DNA of 64,000 bases from Rufibacter roseus (GCF_001647285.1 NZ_LRML01000001.1:434001-498000); one strand, 5' to 3'; positions 8,147 through 16,909 are shown, numbered from the stretch's first letter. Numbers and translations are program-made. The notes: generated from the sequence alone by a model not told the origin.

Positions 8147-9412
8147 ATGTCCACTCCTTTACTAGAAAAGCTAAGTATACTAGCCGATTCTGCTAAGTAT
8201 GATGTCTCTTGCTCTTCTAGCGGAGGTAAGCGCAAAAACGAGAACAAAGGTTTAGGCAACGCCGAAGGAATGGGTATTTGCCACAGCTATACGGAAGACG
8301 GCCGTTGCGTTTCACTGCTGAAGATTCTGCTCACCAACTTCTGCATATTTGACTGCGCCTACTGCGTGTCACGCAAGAGCAACGATGTAAAGCGGGCAGC
8401 TTTCACGGTGCAAGAAGTGGTAGACCTGACCATAAACTTTTACCGCCGCAACTACATTGAAGGGTTGTTTCTGAGCTCTGGCATTTTCAAGAATGCAGAC
8501 TATACCATGGAACGGTTAGTGCGTGTGGCCAAGAAACTGCGCCAGGAGCACAAGTTCAACGGCTATATACACCTGAAAACTATACCGGGCGCCAGTGAGG
8601 AACTGATAAAAGAAGCCGGATTGTATGCCGACAGGCTGAGTGTAAACATTGAACTGCCTTCTGAGCAGAGCCTGCAGACCTTGGCTCCTGAAAAGAATTT
8701 CAAAGACGTGCTCACGCCAATGGGCAATATAAAAGATCAGCTGGTACAGGTGAAAGAGGAGAAGAAATTGTTTAAATCTACTCCTGCCTTTGCCCCGGCT
8801 GGTCAGAGCACACAATTAATTGTGGGTGCCTCCGGCGAAAACGACCGTCAAATTCTAACCTTGGCCAGCGGCCTTTATCAGAATTACGAGTTAAAGCGTG
8901 TGTATTACTCAGGCTATGTGACCGTAACCACTGATTCCCGTTTACCGCTGATCAGCACACCGCCTATCATTAGAGAGAACCGTTTGTACCAGGCCGACTG
9001 GTTGGTACGCCTGTACGGTTTCAAAGTAAACGAACTTCTAGACGAGCAACAGCCGCACCTGGATCTGCAGGTAGATCCAAAATTGGCGTGGGCCTTGCGC
9101 AATCGTCAAGTGTTTCCTCTTGAAATCAATACCGCTGATTATGAAATGATTGTCCGGGTGCCGGGCATTGGCTTGAAATCAGCTAAGAAAATAGTGGCGG
9201 CTCGCCGCTTTGCCCACTTAACCTGGGAGCATTTGCGCCAGATAGGAGTGGTGCTGAAACGGGCCAAATACTTTGTTACCTGCGGGGGACGCAGTTTGGA
9301 GACGAGAGAATGGGACGAAGAAGCTATCCGGAGAAGAATTCTTTTCGGCGAAAAGGGTGGCCGCGCCAGTTTGTGGGGCAGCCAGCTCGATTTGTTTCAG
9401 CAGGCTGGCTGA
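8147..9412 (+). CDS. Putative DNA modification/repair radical SAM protein
   Basis: 421 residues. The radical-SAM cluster motif CX3CX2C is present as CIFDCAYC near residue 67, after the family-typical LEKLSILADSAKYDVSCSSSGGKR. The C-terminal part has a helix-hairpin-helix DNA-binding element (INTADYEMIVRVPGIGLKSAKKIVAARRF). The protein belongs to the family long annotated as a DNA modification/repair radical SAM protein, whose members are almost always next to a DUF4130 protein, as here (second gene downstream). The actual reaction is not established. The start ATG sits after an AT-rich leader containing TACCTTGC, close to a -7 element. Confidence 0.88.
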   Translation: MSTPLLEKLSILADSAKYDVSCSSSGGKRKNENKGLGNAEGMGICHSYTEDGRCVSLLKILLTNFCIFDCAYCVSRKSNDVKRAAFTVQEVVDLTINFYRRNYIEGLFLSSGIFKNADYTMERLVRVAKKLRQEHKFNGYIHLKTIPGASEELIKEAGLYADRLSVNIELPSEQSLQTLAPEKNFKDVLTPMGNIKDQLVQVKEEKKLFKSTPAFAPAGQSTQLIVGASGENDRQILTLASGLYQNYELKRVYYSGYVTVTTDSRLPLISTPPIIRENRLYQADWLVRLYGFKVNELLDEQQPHLDLQVDPKLAWALRNRQVFPLEINTADYEMIVRVPGIGLKSAKKIVAARRFAHLTWEHLRQIGVVLKRAKYFVTCGGRSLETREWDEEAIRRRILFGEKGGRASLWGSQLDLFQQAG

Positions 9413-9489
9413 ACAGCCGGAATCTGAAATACAGTACTAAACCATTTAGAAAAAGAATCGTTTTTATTCATACTCAAACCTTTACCACT

Positions 9490-9639
9490 ATGAAAAATGT
9501 AACTAGCCGCCAAACTGTCGCTCCGGTTTCTTTCCGTTGCAAATTGAGTACGTTGGTGCCTTACCTTCGTCAATTGTCGGCTCAGCGCCAGGCAGCAGCT
9601 ATGCAGCCCCGCATGTCCAATATCCGCATCGCCTCTTAA
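9490..9639 (+). CDS. Small basic ORF between the DNA-metabolism pair
   Basis: 49 residues: it starts MKNVTSRQTVAPVSF, ends ARMSNIRIAS-like (PRMSNIRIAS), is Arg/Gln rich, and has no signal peptide or membrane segment. It has its own ATG after an A/T-rich leader, fills the 314-bp space between the radical-SAM gene and its DUF4130 partner, and is in a different frame from the radical-SAM gene. Base composition is coding-like (GC at third positions), but there is no recognisable family. It could be a real accessory peptide or chance. Confidence 0.4.
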   Translation: MKNVTSRQTVAPVSFRCKLSTLVPYLRQLSAQRQAAAMQPRMSNIRIAS

Positions 9640-9726
9640 GTTTAAACGTTAGACGAAGCTTTACAGAAGTGGAAGGTAGGCTCTGCTATCTAACTTTTCT
9701 GTGTTTCTTGAAATTTACCTGCTCAA

Positions 9727-10563
9727 ATGCATTTTTACACTTACGACGGATCTTTTGAAGGTTTATTGACCGTTGTGTTTGAGGTATTTGAACGAAAAGC
9801 TTGGCCTAGCCAGATAGGAAAAGAAGGAGAAGCACCTGCAGGTCTCTTTGCCCAGCATTATTACATACCAACAGACGAAGCTAAAGCCACGCGGGTGTGG
9901 CAAGGTTTAGGAAAGAAACTTTCTAAGTCTGCTTGGGAAAACGTGTACAAGGCTTATCTCTGGGAGCAGCCAGGGTTTGAGATGCTAATTTTCCAGTTTG
10001 TACAGCTTGTATTTACATCAAAGCAAGAGGGAATAGAAGAGAACTTTGCTGAGCCATGTGTGCAGAAAATGGCGCAAGTAGGCAAACAAATGTTTCGGGA
10101 AGCCCACCGCATGGAAGCATTCATTCGTTTTCAGCGCACCCAAGATGGTTTGTACGTTGCTCCCATCAGTCCAGATTTCAATGTGCTGCCTCTGGTCATT
10201 CCTCATTTTGAAAAGCGCTACGCTGACCAGCCCTGGCTCATTTACGATGTGCGACGCCAGTACGGTGCCTATCATGACAAAGAGCAAGTGCAGTTGGTAT
10301 CATTAGAAAATGCGCCACAAGGCCTCCGGAAAGGACAGTTATCCCAGGAAATTTTAACTGAAGTAGAGCCTTTGTATCAGCAACTGTGGCAGGCCTATTT
10401 TGACCACGTGAACATACCCGAGCGTAAAAACAAAAAATTGCACCAGCGGCACATGCCCAAACGCTACTGGAAATACCTCACTGAAAAGCAGCCCCGTCTG
10501 CAAACTCACCAGCCCATTCAAAACAAACAAGTACCAGGGCACCAGTTCCGGTTAGGTGGGTAG
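9727..10563 (+). CDS. Probable DNA metabolism protein, DUF4130 family
   Basis: 278 residues starting MHFYTYDGSFEGLLTVVFEVFE, the family signature, and containing MVPF-like core text FIRFQRTQDGLYVAPISPDFNVLPLVIPHFEKRYADQPWLIYDVRRQYG. Members are the obligate partner of the radical-SAM protein encoded upstream; in other phyla the domain is fused to uracil-DNA-glycosylase-like domains, hence the DNA-repair prediction. Here it is the short stand-alone form without the glycosylase fusion; the tail from about residue 250 is basic and low in complexity. Function of the pair is inferred from family context only. Confidence 0.85.
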   Translation: MHFYTYDGSFEGLLTVVFEVFERKAWPSQIGKEGEAPAGLFAQHYYIPTDEAKATRVWQGLGKKLSKSAWENVYKAYLWEQPGFEMLIFQFVQLVFTSKQEGIEENFAEPCVQKMAQVGKQMFREAHRMEAFIRFQRTQDGLYVAPISPDFNVLPLVIPHFEKRYADQPWLIYDVRRQYGAYHDKEQVQLVSLENAPQGLRKGQLSQEILTEVEPLYQQLWQAYFDHVNIPERKNKKLHQRHMPKRYWKYLTEKQPRLQTHQPIQNKQVPGHQFRLGG

Positions 10564-10573
10564 AGAATTTCTA

Positions 10574-10608
10574 GTTTTGGCCTCTTTTTCAAAAACGAGC
10601 TGAAAAAC
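10574..10608. repeat. P palindrome copy 3
   Basis: Arms GTTTTGGCCTCTTTTT and AAAAACGAGCTGAAAAAC, 10 bp past the DUF4130 stop codon. Confidence 0.7.
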
Positions 10609-10765
10609 ATTCTTTTTTTGCTGTGACAATTTCCCGCAGAGTCTGCCATTGCTAGGGATATTTAACTACCTCTTCTAATCTGCAAGTGCTAAGCCAAGGA
10701 TGAAGAGTGGCGTGTCTGCAAACCTCAAATGGTAATCTGTGGTATTATTGGCAAAGGATTATCAA

Positions 10766-11321
10766 ATGGCGGAAACTACACCACAAACTATCTGGACAGT
10801 GGGGCATTCAACTCACCCCATGGAAGATTTCTTGGCCGCTCTTCTTTCATTTCAGATTGAGGTTTTGGTGGATGTGCGGCGCTATCCGGGGTCAAAGAAA
10901 TACCCTCAGTACAATGTAAAAGCGCTGCAAACGGCATTAGAAGAAGTTGGAATTGCCTACAGGCCGGCACTGGAATTGGGCGGCCGCAGAAAACCAAAAC
11001 CAGATTCAAAAAACACTGTCTGGAAAAGCGAATCGTTTAGAGGGTATGCAGATTACTCTGAGACAATGGAGTTCAAAAATGCTTTGACCAAATTAAAAGA
11101 GCTGGCGGAAGTGAAACGTGTTGCCTATATGTGTTGAAGCTGTTTGGTGGCGTTGTCACCGCGCCAATATTTCAGATGTTTTGAAAGAGCAGGGGTGGCA
11201 GGTGCAGCACATCATGAAAGAAGGAGCCGCTTCAGAGCATCCTTTTACCTCAGCGTACTTGGCCACGCATGCAAAGCAGAACTTACCTCGTCTATTCCAA
11301 CAGCCACAAAAGAGGCTCTAA
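10766..11321 (+). pseudogene. DUF488 family protein, frameshifted
   Basis: The first frame starts IWTVGHSTHPMEDFLAALLSF and has LVDVRRYPGSKKYPQYN, the DUF488 start and core. It stops at 11135-11137 just after RVAYMC. The conserved continuation EAVWWRCHRANISDVLKEQGW is in the +1 frame from about 11130 and ends at 11321. Intact homologues read through as MCAEAVWWRCHR, so two bases (GC) seem lost, or one gained, near 11133. The ATG at 10766 fits the family start better than the upstream GTG at 10739. It is either a pseudogene or a sequencing error. DUF488 function is unknown. Confidence 0.75.
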
Positions 11322-11369
11322 AAAAGATAAAACACCGCATAAAGTAATGGGCAGACAATAACTAAAAAC

Positions 11370-11405
11370 GTTTTTGACCTCCTTTTCAGAAATGAGGCCA
11401 AAAAC
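11370..11405. repeat. P palindrome copy 4
   Basis: Arms GTTTTTGACCTCCTTTT and AAATGAGGCCAAAAAC, between the DUF488 remnant and purN. Confidence 0.7.
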
Positions 11406-11440
11406 AGTATATTTGCTCTTCCATTGACGCACCGGCAGTT

Positions 11441-12052
11441 TTGGGTACCTCTTCAAATAAAAAGAATATTGTGATTTTTGCTTCCGGCTCCGGAAGCAAT
11501 GCCCAGCGTCTGCTGGAGCAGTTTGAGCACCATCCGCACATACAGGTGGTGGCGCTTTTCTCTAACAACCCAGAAGCCTTTGCCCTGCAGCGTGCCCAAA
11601 AGTTTGGTGTGCCTACCGCAGTGTTTGACCGGCCCATGCTCCGCGAGGGGAAAGTGCTGGAACTGCTGTTGCCGTATAAACCTGATTTGATTGTGCTGGC
11701 TGGTTTTCTGTGGCTCTTGCCCGCTAGTTTTGTACAAGCCTTCCCTGATAAAATCATCAACATACACCCATCTTTGTTGCCCAAGTTCGGGGGCAAGGGC
11801 ATGCACGGGCAGCACGTGCACCAAGCGGTAATAGATGCGAAGGAGGCCGAGACAGGTATTACCATTCACTACGTGAACGAGCATTATGATGAAGGTGCGC
11901 CTATTTACCAGGAACGTTGCCCCGTTGAGCCCAATGACACCTGTGAAACGCTTTCGGCACGGGTGTTGACCCTGGAGCACCGGCACCTTCCCAGAGTGGT
12001 GGAAGAACTCCTGCTGTCTGAGAAAAACAGTTCTAAAACACCGGCTGCCTAA
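11441..12052 (+). CDS. purN: Phosphoribosylglycinamide formyltransferase (GART 1)
   Basis: 203 residues. Transfers formyl from 10-formyl-THF to GAR in purine synthesis. NIVIFASGSGSNAQRLL is the N-terminal phosphate-binding motif. The catalytic Asn-His-Asp region appears as IINIHPSLLPKFGGKGMHGQHVHQAVI (INIHPSLLP, with the downstream GITIHYVNEHYDEGAPI carrying the Asp). No ATG exists between the preceding P palindrome and the motif, so the most upstream sensible start is TTG at 11441. It begins an operon with the retropepsin-like gene (12-bp gap) and purH. Confidence 0.9.
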   Translation: MGTSSNKKNIVIFASGSGSNAQRLLEQFEHHPHIQVVALFSNNPEAFALQRAQKFGVPTAVFDRPMLREGKVLELLLPYKPDLIVLAGFLWLLPASFVQAFPDKIINIHPSLLPKFGGKGMHGQHVHQAVIDAKEAETGITIHYVNEHYDEGAPIYQERCPVEPNDTCETLSARVLTLEHRHLPRVVEELLLSEKNSSKTPAA

Positions 12053-12064
12053 GCCAACACCAAG

Positions 12065-12454
12065 ATGAAGCGACTGACACGGCCTTTTCTTCTGCTCTTA
12101 TTGCTGCTGACGTGTCACCTGCGGGTTTTTTCTCAGGCCAAAATTCCACTGGAAGTTTACGTAGCTAACCTAAAAGCTATACATGTTGAGAGTCAAGGAA
12201 AGCCTTGCCGTTTTCTTTGTGACACCGGTGGAGGTGAAACCATTGTGTCTCAGGAAGTGGCGGGTGTTAAAACAACGGATACTGCAGGAGAGGAAGAATT
12301 GCCGAAGGTGCCTTTGGTGGTAGTATCTAATAAGACCTATGTGGCTCCTGTGCGGATGAAGGAAATACTGTACGATGGCGCGCTCAATTTTGACTTCATC
12401 CACGAGAATGTGTATTACCTGGACCTGAAGCGGCTTGAGGTTTGGAGGAAGTAG
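12065..12454 (+). CDS. Small secreted retropepsin-like (clan AA) protein
   Basis: 129 residues: a strong signal peptide (LTRPFLLLLLLLTCHLRVFSQ) and about 105 mature residues. CRFLCDTGGGETIVSQEV resembles the single-domain aspartic-protease motif (hydrophobic-DTG-(A/G)-xx-T). The C-terminal DGALNFDFIHENVYYLDLKRLEVW resembles the closing strand block of retropepsin-like domains. Such proteins act as dimers, one Asp per subunit. The gene lies between purN and purH with gaps of 12 and 36 bp, yet the product should be periplasmic, so co-transcription with purine genes may be accidental. The protease call is inference from two motifs. Confidence 0.62.
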   Translation: MKRLTRPFLLLLLLLTCHLRVFSQAKIPLEVYVANLKAIHVESQGKPCRFLCDTGGGETIVSQEVAGVKTTDTAGEEELPKVPLVVVSNKTYVAPVRMKEILYDGALNFDFIHENVYYLDLKRLEVWRK

Positions 12455-12490
12455 CTTTGAATTTTTAGAACCCAATCATTCTTAACCCAT

Positions 12491-14020
12491 ATGAATTCTG
12501 TTAAAATAAAATCTGCCCTTATCTCGGTGTACTACAAAGACGGTTTGGAGCCGCTGGTACGTGAGTTGCAGAAGCAAGGCGTCACCTTTTACTCCACCGG
12601 CGGTACTCAAACCTTTCTTGAGGGCCTTGGTGCTGACGTAGTGGCCGTTGACAAGGTGACAGACTATCCCTCTATTTTCGGGGGGCGCGTAAAAACCCTG
12701 CACCCTAAAATTTTCGGGGGGATTTTGCATCGTCGAAACCACGAGCAAGACCAGCAGGAGGTACAGCAATTTGAAATTCCGGCCATTGATCTGGTGATTG
12801 TGGACCTTTATCCTTTTGAGGAGACAGTGGCCGCCGGAGCCTCAGAGGAGGATACTATCGAGAAAATAGACATTGGAGGTATTTCTCTTATTCGTGCTGC
12901 AGCAAAGAACTTTCAGGATGTGTTGATTGTGTCTTCGCGTGAACAATACGGTGAGGTGGTGGAACTGCTTCAGGCCAAAGAAGGTAGCACTGACCTGACC
13001 GACCGTAAACGTTTTGCAGCCAAGGCCTTTGACGTTTCCTCACATTATGATACCCACATCTTCCGTTATCTAAGCCAAGAGCAGGAGTTAGCCCCGGCAT
13101 TTAAACAAAGTGAGCGCCAAAGCCAGACGCTGCGCTACGGCGAGAACCCACACCAAAACGGCACGTTCTACGGCAATTTAGAAGAGCTGTTTGATAAACT
13201 GAATGGCAAAGAGTTGTCTTACAACAACCTGGTAGATGTTGACGCCGCCGTATTGCTCATGGAAGAATTCTCTGAGCAACCAGCCGTGGCCATTTTAAAG
13301 CACACCAATGCCTGCGGAGTAGCCGTAGCTGATTCTCTGAACCAAGCCTACCTGAATGCACTGGCCTGCGACCCAGTATCAGCGTTTGGTGGAGTAATCA
13401 TCACCAACAAAACCGTTGATTTGGCTACCGCCGAAGAACTGAACAAACTATTTTTTGAAGTTCTGATAGCCCCAGCGTATGATCAAGATGCTCTTGACTT
13501 GCTGAAAGGCAAGAAAAACCGAATTTTGCTTCGCCAAAAGCCTTTTCAGTTGCCAAACAAGCTGTTCAAAACGTTGTTGAACGGTGTAATTGAGCAAGAT
13601 AAAGACGCTGCCACTGAAACCGCAGCTGATTTTAAAACGGTTACCGACCGTGCTCCAAGCCAAGAAGAGGTGGAAGGATTGGAATTTGCCTTAAAAGTCT
13701 GCAAGCACACCAAGTCTAACACCATTGTTTTGGCCAAGGGCAATCAATTGTTGGCCAGTGGAGTAGGGCAGACGTCAAGAGTAGATGCTTTGCGTCAAGC
13801 TATTGAGAAGGCCAAAAGCTTTGGGTTCAATCTACAAGGTTCAGTAATGGCTTCTGATGCTTTCTTCCCGTTCCCAGATTGTGTGGAAATAGCCGCTGAA
13901 GCTGGAATTACCGCTGTGGTACAGCCTGGTGGATCAATTAAGGACCAAGATTCAATTGACGCTTGCAACGCCCGTAACATGGCCATGGTTATGACCGGAG
14001 TGCGTCACTTCAAACACTAA
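12491..14020 (+). CDS. purH: Bifunctional AICAR formyltransferase / IMP cyclohydrolase
   Basis: 509 residues, the usual length. The N-terminal IMP cyclohydrolase (MGS-like) domain has ALISVYYKDGLEPLVRELQKQGVTFYSTGGT and GGRVKTLHPKIFGGIL. The transformylase half has LRYGENPHQNGTFYG, the KHTNACGVAVADSL motif (catalytic Lys-His) and SDAFFPFPDCVEIAAEAGITAVVQPGGSIKDQDSIDACN. It performs the last two steps of IMP synthesis. It is the last gene of the purN operon and is followed by a perfect 11-bp terminator stem. A TAGCTTTG promoter-like element overlaps the upstream stop codon (12452-12459) and may give it a second promoter. Confidence 0.96.
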   Translation: MNSVKIKSALISVYYKDGLEPLVRELQKQGVTFYSTGGTQTFLEGLGADVVAVDKVTDYPSIFGGRVKTLHPKIFGGILHRRNHEQDQQEVQQFEIPAIDLVIVDLYPFEETVAAGASEEDTIEKIDIGGISLIRAAAKNFQDVLIVSSREQYGEVVELLQAKEGSTDLTDRKRFAAKAFDVSSHYDTHIFRYLSQEQELAPAFKQSERQSQTLRYGENPHQNGTFYGNLEELFDKLNGKELSYNNLVDVDAAVLLMEEFSEQPAVAILKHTNACGVAVADSLNQAYLNALACDPVSAFGGVIITNKTVDLATAEELNKLFFEVLIAPAYDQDALDLLKGKKNRILLRQKPFQLPNKLFKTLLNGVIEQDKDAATETAADFKTVTDRAPSQEEVEGLEFALKVCKHTKSNTIVLAKGNQLLASGVGQTSRVDALRQAIEKAKSFGFNLQGSVMASDAFFPFPDCVEIAAEAGITAVVQPGGSIKDQDSIDACNARNMAMVMTGVRHFKH

Positions 14021-14043
14021 TTCTCACCTATATTGATTACTAT

Positions 14044-14074
14044 AAGCCCCAGCCGCCTCGTGTGGCTGGGGCTT
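14044..14074 (+). terminator. purH terminator hairpin
   Basis: Perfect stem AAGCCCCAGCC / GGCTGGGGCTT with a 9-nt loop, followed by CTGTTTT. The T-run is the left arm of P copy 5. Confidence 0.85.
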
Positions 14075-14076
14075 CT

Positions 14077-14112
14077 GTTTTAAGCTTGTTTTTAGAAAAA
14101 CAGCTTAAAAAC
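14077..14112. repeat. P palindrome copy 5
   Basis: Arms GTTTTAAGCTTGTTTTT and AAAAACAGCTTAAAAAC, nearly perfect, starting 2 bp after the purH terminator stem. Confidence 0.75.
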
Positions 14113-14210
14113 GAGTTTGGCGTTAGCCTGATGTGCTCATCAAATCTGAGGATGAAACAAGTTCTCTGAGCAGGAAGTGAAGCGGAGGTTTACCTATTGT
14201 ACCCATCCCT

Positions 14211-14765
14211 CCTGAATGAGTTCTGAGTCTTGAGTCGCGAGTCCTGAGTCAAAAGAAGTAATTAAAGACCACACTTTCCTTAGCCCATCCTGCGGGAGCG
14301 GGCAACGCAGTGCCAAGGGCACGCAGGCGCTTAGCGGGAGCAAGTAATGCAGGTTCAAGTCAGCAGTAGCCGCCTTTGCTATGGAACTTCGCACGCTGGC
14401 CAGGTGGTAAATTTAATGAAGCCCCTTTTGTCTGAGCGGCAGCGAGTCAGGGGCTTCTTGATTCTTTTGGTTACTTTTCTCATCAAGGAGAAAAGTGACA
14501 AACCTAAGCAGAATGAGAAGCAGCTAGAGGTGAGTGAGCAGCGGTTGTGAGAGCAAAAGCCGTAGAGGTTGTCCGTGAGAACACGCAACAACGGCAGGCG
14601 GTAAAGCGGGGGTGGGAGTGATAATTCTGTTAGAAGGACAGCGTCTTCGTTAGATCCTTCGGCTGCGCTCAGGATGACCACAAAAGAGTAGGATTAGAAA
14701 TGCATGGACTCCTGTGTAAACATCCCCTTCGCCCCTTTAAAGTGGGAGTGTCAAAAATGTATGAC
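14211..14765. repeat. L module copy A (~540-bp intergenic repeat)
   Basis: First of three copies. In order: GAGTC-type short repeats; GCGGGAGCGGGCAACGCAGT with the GTGCC/GGCAC hairpin; hairpin H1 GAAGCCCCT / AGGGGCTTC (14418-14426, 14449-14457); hairpin H2 GTTACTTTTCTC / GAGAAAAGTGAC (14470-14481, 14488-14499); GTTGTCCGTGAGAACAC; AGATCCTTCGGCTGCGCTCA; and AAACATCCCCTTCGCCCC. The small ORFs within are not conserved between copies. Fills most of the purH-mreB gap. Confidence 0.85.
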
Positions 14766-14833
14766 GTTGCTGGGGTATATGCAGAATGAAAACTTGTTGC
14801 AAACATCAATGATAGACACTGCTGATGCTTGCT

Positions 14834-14869
14834 GTTTTTAACTTACTTTCAGAAAAATAGCTTAAAAAC
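14834..14869. repeat. P palindrome copy 6
   Basis: Arms GTTTTTAACTTACTTTC and GAAAAATAGCTTAAAAAC. Unusual in lying upstream of mreB rather than beside a gene end. Confidence 0.65.
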
Positions 14870-14912
14870 AGAACTGCTTTTGCGTCAACAGAAATTATTA
14901 GCGGGAAATACT

Positions 14913-14920
14913 TAATTTTG
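14913..14920 (+). promoter_or_regulatory. Candidate -7 element for mreB
   Basis: TAATTTTG fits the Bacteroidota TAnnTTTG consensus, 78 bp before the mreB ATG. No convincing TTTG -33 box at the usual spacing. Confidence 0.4.
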
Positions 14921-14998
14921 CGAGGAAGTAGTACCTTGTAAAGAATTTATTTTTCAATAATATAGTACTCGCTCAGCAGAGTGCAATAAAGATACCCA

Positions 14999-16027
14999 AT
15001 GGGATTATTCAATTTTTTCACTGCCGATATTGCGATTGATTTGGGTACAGCCAATACCCTTATCATTCATAACGATAAAATAGTTGTAGACGAGCCCTCC
15101 ATCATTGCCATTGACCGCACTACGAATAAAGTATTAGCCGTAGGGCGTGAGGCCATGCAGATGCACGAGAAAACCCACGAGAACATTAAGACCATCCGTC
15201 CTTTAAAAGATGGTGTGATCGCTGACTTTACCGCGGCCGAGCAAATGATCAGGGGCATGATCAAGATGATAGACAAGGGAAAGAAACGTTTGTTTCAGCC
15301 ATCTTATCGCATGGTTATTTGTATTCCGTCGGGTATTACCGAGGTGGAGAAGCGTGCGGTAAAAGACTCTGCCGAGCACGCCGATGCCCGTGAGGTATGG
15401 ATGATTCAGGAGCCAATGGCCGCAGCCATTGGTATTGGCATTGACGTAGAGCAACCCGTGGGTACCATGGTGGTAGACATAGGGGGTGGTACAACAGAAA
15501 TTGCCGTAATCGCTCTTTCAGGAATTGTCTGCGACCAATCTATCCGCGTGGCGGGAGATGTTTTTAACAAAGATATTCTGGACCACATGCGCCGCCAGCA
15601 CAACCTGCTGATTGGTGAGCGTTCCGCGGAAAAAATCAAAATTGAGGTAGGGGCGGTGCTGACTGAACTTGACAACCCTCCTGCTGACTTTGAAATCCGT
15701 GGCCGTGACTTGATGACCGGAATCCCGAAGGTGATCAAAGTAACTTATCAGGAAATTGCCATTGCTCTTGATAAATCAGTGTCTAAAATTGAAGAGGCTG
15801 TTCTGAAAGCCCTGGAAATTGCCCCGCCAGAATTGTCTGCCGATATCTATGATAACGGAATTCACCTGATTGGTGGAGGTGCCTTGCTTAGAGGGCTTGA
15901 CAAACGGTTGGCTGCCAAAACAAAATTGCCCATTCATATTGCCGAAGACCCATTGAGAGCCGTGGTGCGGGGTACCGGTGCGGCGGTGAAAAATATTGAA
16001 GGTTTCCGAAATGTGCTATTGAGCTAG
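14999..16027 (+). CDS. mreB: Rod-shape-determining actin homologue MreB
   Basis: 342 residues, full length. Actin-fold nucleotide-binding motifs: phosphate 1 IAIDLGTANTLI, phosphate 2 VVDIGGGTTEIAVIALSG, and adenosine region HLIGGGALLRGLDKRLA. MreB filaments under the inner membrane guide the elongasome that inserts peptidoglycan along the cell side wall. First gene of the five-gene elongation operon, with mreC 15 bp downstream. The gap upstream (979 bp) holds repeat module L and a TAATTTTG element, so transcription probably starts just upstream of mreB. Confidence 0.97.
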   Translation: MGLFNFFTADIAIDLGTANTLIIHNDKIVVDEPSIIAIDRTTNKVLAVGREAMQMHEKTHENIKTIRPLKDGVIADFTAAEQMIRGMIKMIDKGKKRLFQPSYRMVICIPSGITEVEKRAVKDSAEHADAREVWMIQEPMAAAIGIGIDVEQPVGTMVVDIGGGTTEIAVIALSGIVCDQSIRVAGDVFNKDILDHMRRQHNLLIGERSAEKIKIEVGAVLTELDNPPADFEIRGRDLMTGIPKVIKVTYQEIAIALDKSVSKIEEAVLKALEIAPPELSADIYDNGIHLIGGGALLRGLDKRLAAKTKLPIHIAEDPLRAVVRGTGAAVKNIEGFRNVLLS

Positions 16028-16042
16028 TAAAGGCGAGCGCCC

Positions 16043-16909
16043 ATGCGGAAACTTTTTATTTTTATCTTCCGGATAAGGGCTTTTCTGGTGTTCCTGCTGC
16101 TAGAGGGTTTGTCTTTGTACTTGCTCTACCGAAGCAACAACTACCACAATGCCGCCTTTTACCAGTCTTCTAACTACTATGTGGGGCGGGTGCTGGAGTT
16201 CCAAAACGAAGTAGAGGATTATTTTAACCTTAACTCTGTTAACCGGTCTTTGGCTCAGGAAAACGCCCAGTTGCGGGCGCAGCTAACCCAGTTTCAGCGC
16301 CGGCAGTTAGATGATACCTTGGGTTCGGTAATGGATTCTACTTTCATTGCCACCGACTCATTGCCGGCCATGGTGTACACCTACAGGCCGGCGCGTGTCA
16401 TCAATAATTCTGTGAGGCGATTGAATAACCACTTAACGCTCAATATTGGTACCCAAGACGGAGTGCAACCCGGTATGGGGGTGATTACCTCTGATGGTGT
16501 TGTGGGCAGGGTGAAAGCCGTCTCCAGAAATTACGCCACCGTTACCTCCTTGCTGCATTCGCAGACTCTGGTGTCTGTACAGTTGAAGCGCAATAACACC
16601 TTTGGTACCATTAAATGGGACACCCGCAACCCCAGCACGGCTAGTCTGCACTATATTACGCTAAGTGAGAAAGTGATGAAGGGAGACACGGTGGTTACGT
16701 CTGGGTTTGGGGGCATATATCCGCAAGGCATCATGGTAGGTCGAGTAATAGATGTGCGCCGGGAGCTAGACAAGAGTTTCTTCACCATTACTGTTCAACT
16801 AGCCGTTGATTTTGAAAAGCTCGCCTACGTGTACGTGGTAGAAAACAAAAATCAGGCAGAGCTGGATTCACTTAAAGTAGCCTCCGGCATAACAGAAGAA
16901 GATGAATAG
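16043..16909 (+). CDS. mreC: Rod shape-determining protein MreC
   Basis: 288 residues. A short cytoplasmic start and one membrane helix (IRAFLVFLLLEGLSLYLLY) lead to a periplasmic coiled coil (about 55-95, SLAQENAQLRAQLTQFQRRQ) and the double beta-barrel MreC domain (ARVINNSVRRLNNHLTLNIGTQDGVQPGMGVITSDGVVGRV). It links MreB inside the cell to PBP2 outside. The gene overlaps mreD by 8 bp, implying translational coupling. Confidence 0.95.
   Translation: MRKLFIFIFRIRAFLVFLLLEGLSLYLLYRSNNYHNAAFYQSSNYYVGRVLEFQNEVEDYFNLNSVNRSLAQENAQLRAQLTQFQRRQLDDTLGSVMDSTFIATDSLPAMVYTYRPARVINNSVRRLNNHLTLNIGTQDGVQPGMGVITSDGVVGRVKAVSRNYATVTSLLHSQTLVSVQLKRNNTFGTIKWDTRNPSTASLHYITLSEKVMKGDTVVTSGFGGIYPQGIMVGRVIDVRRELDKSFFTITVQLAVDFEKLAYVYVVENKNQAELDSLKVASGITEEDE

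Noticed and set aside
9310-9489. In-frame extension of the 49-codon ORF back into the radical-SAM gene
   Set aside because: The extension overlaps the radical-SAM coding end in another frame; the ATG at 9490 is the sensible start.
11118-11137. Programmed ribosomal frameshift in the DUF488 gene
   Set aside because: No slippery heptamer or downstream pseudoknot visible, and the family is not known to use frameshifting.
11386-11986. Two long minus-strand frames opposite purN
   Set aside because: Shadows of purN; no protein-like features, while purN motifs are complete on plus.
14194-14681. Small ORFs on both strands within L module copy A, including one reading through LLVTFLIKEKSDKPK
   Set aside because: They translate hairpin sequence, are not kept as frames in copies B and C, and have no start context.
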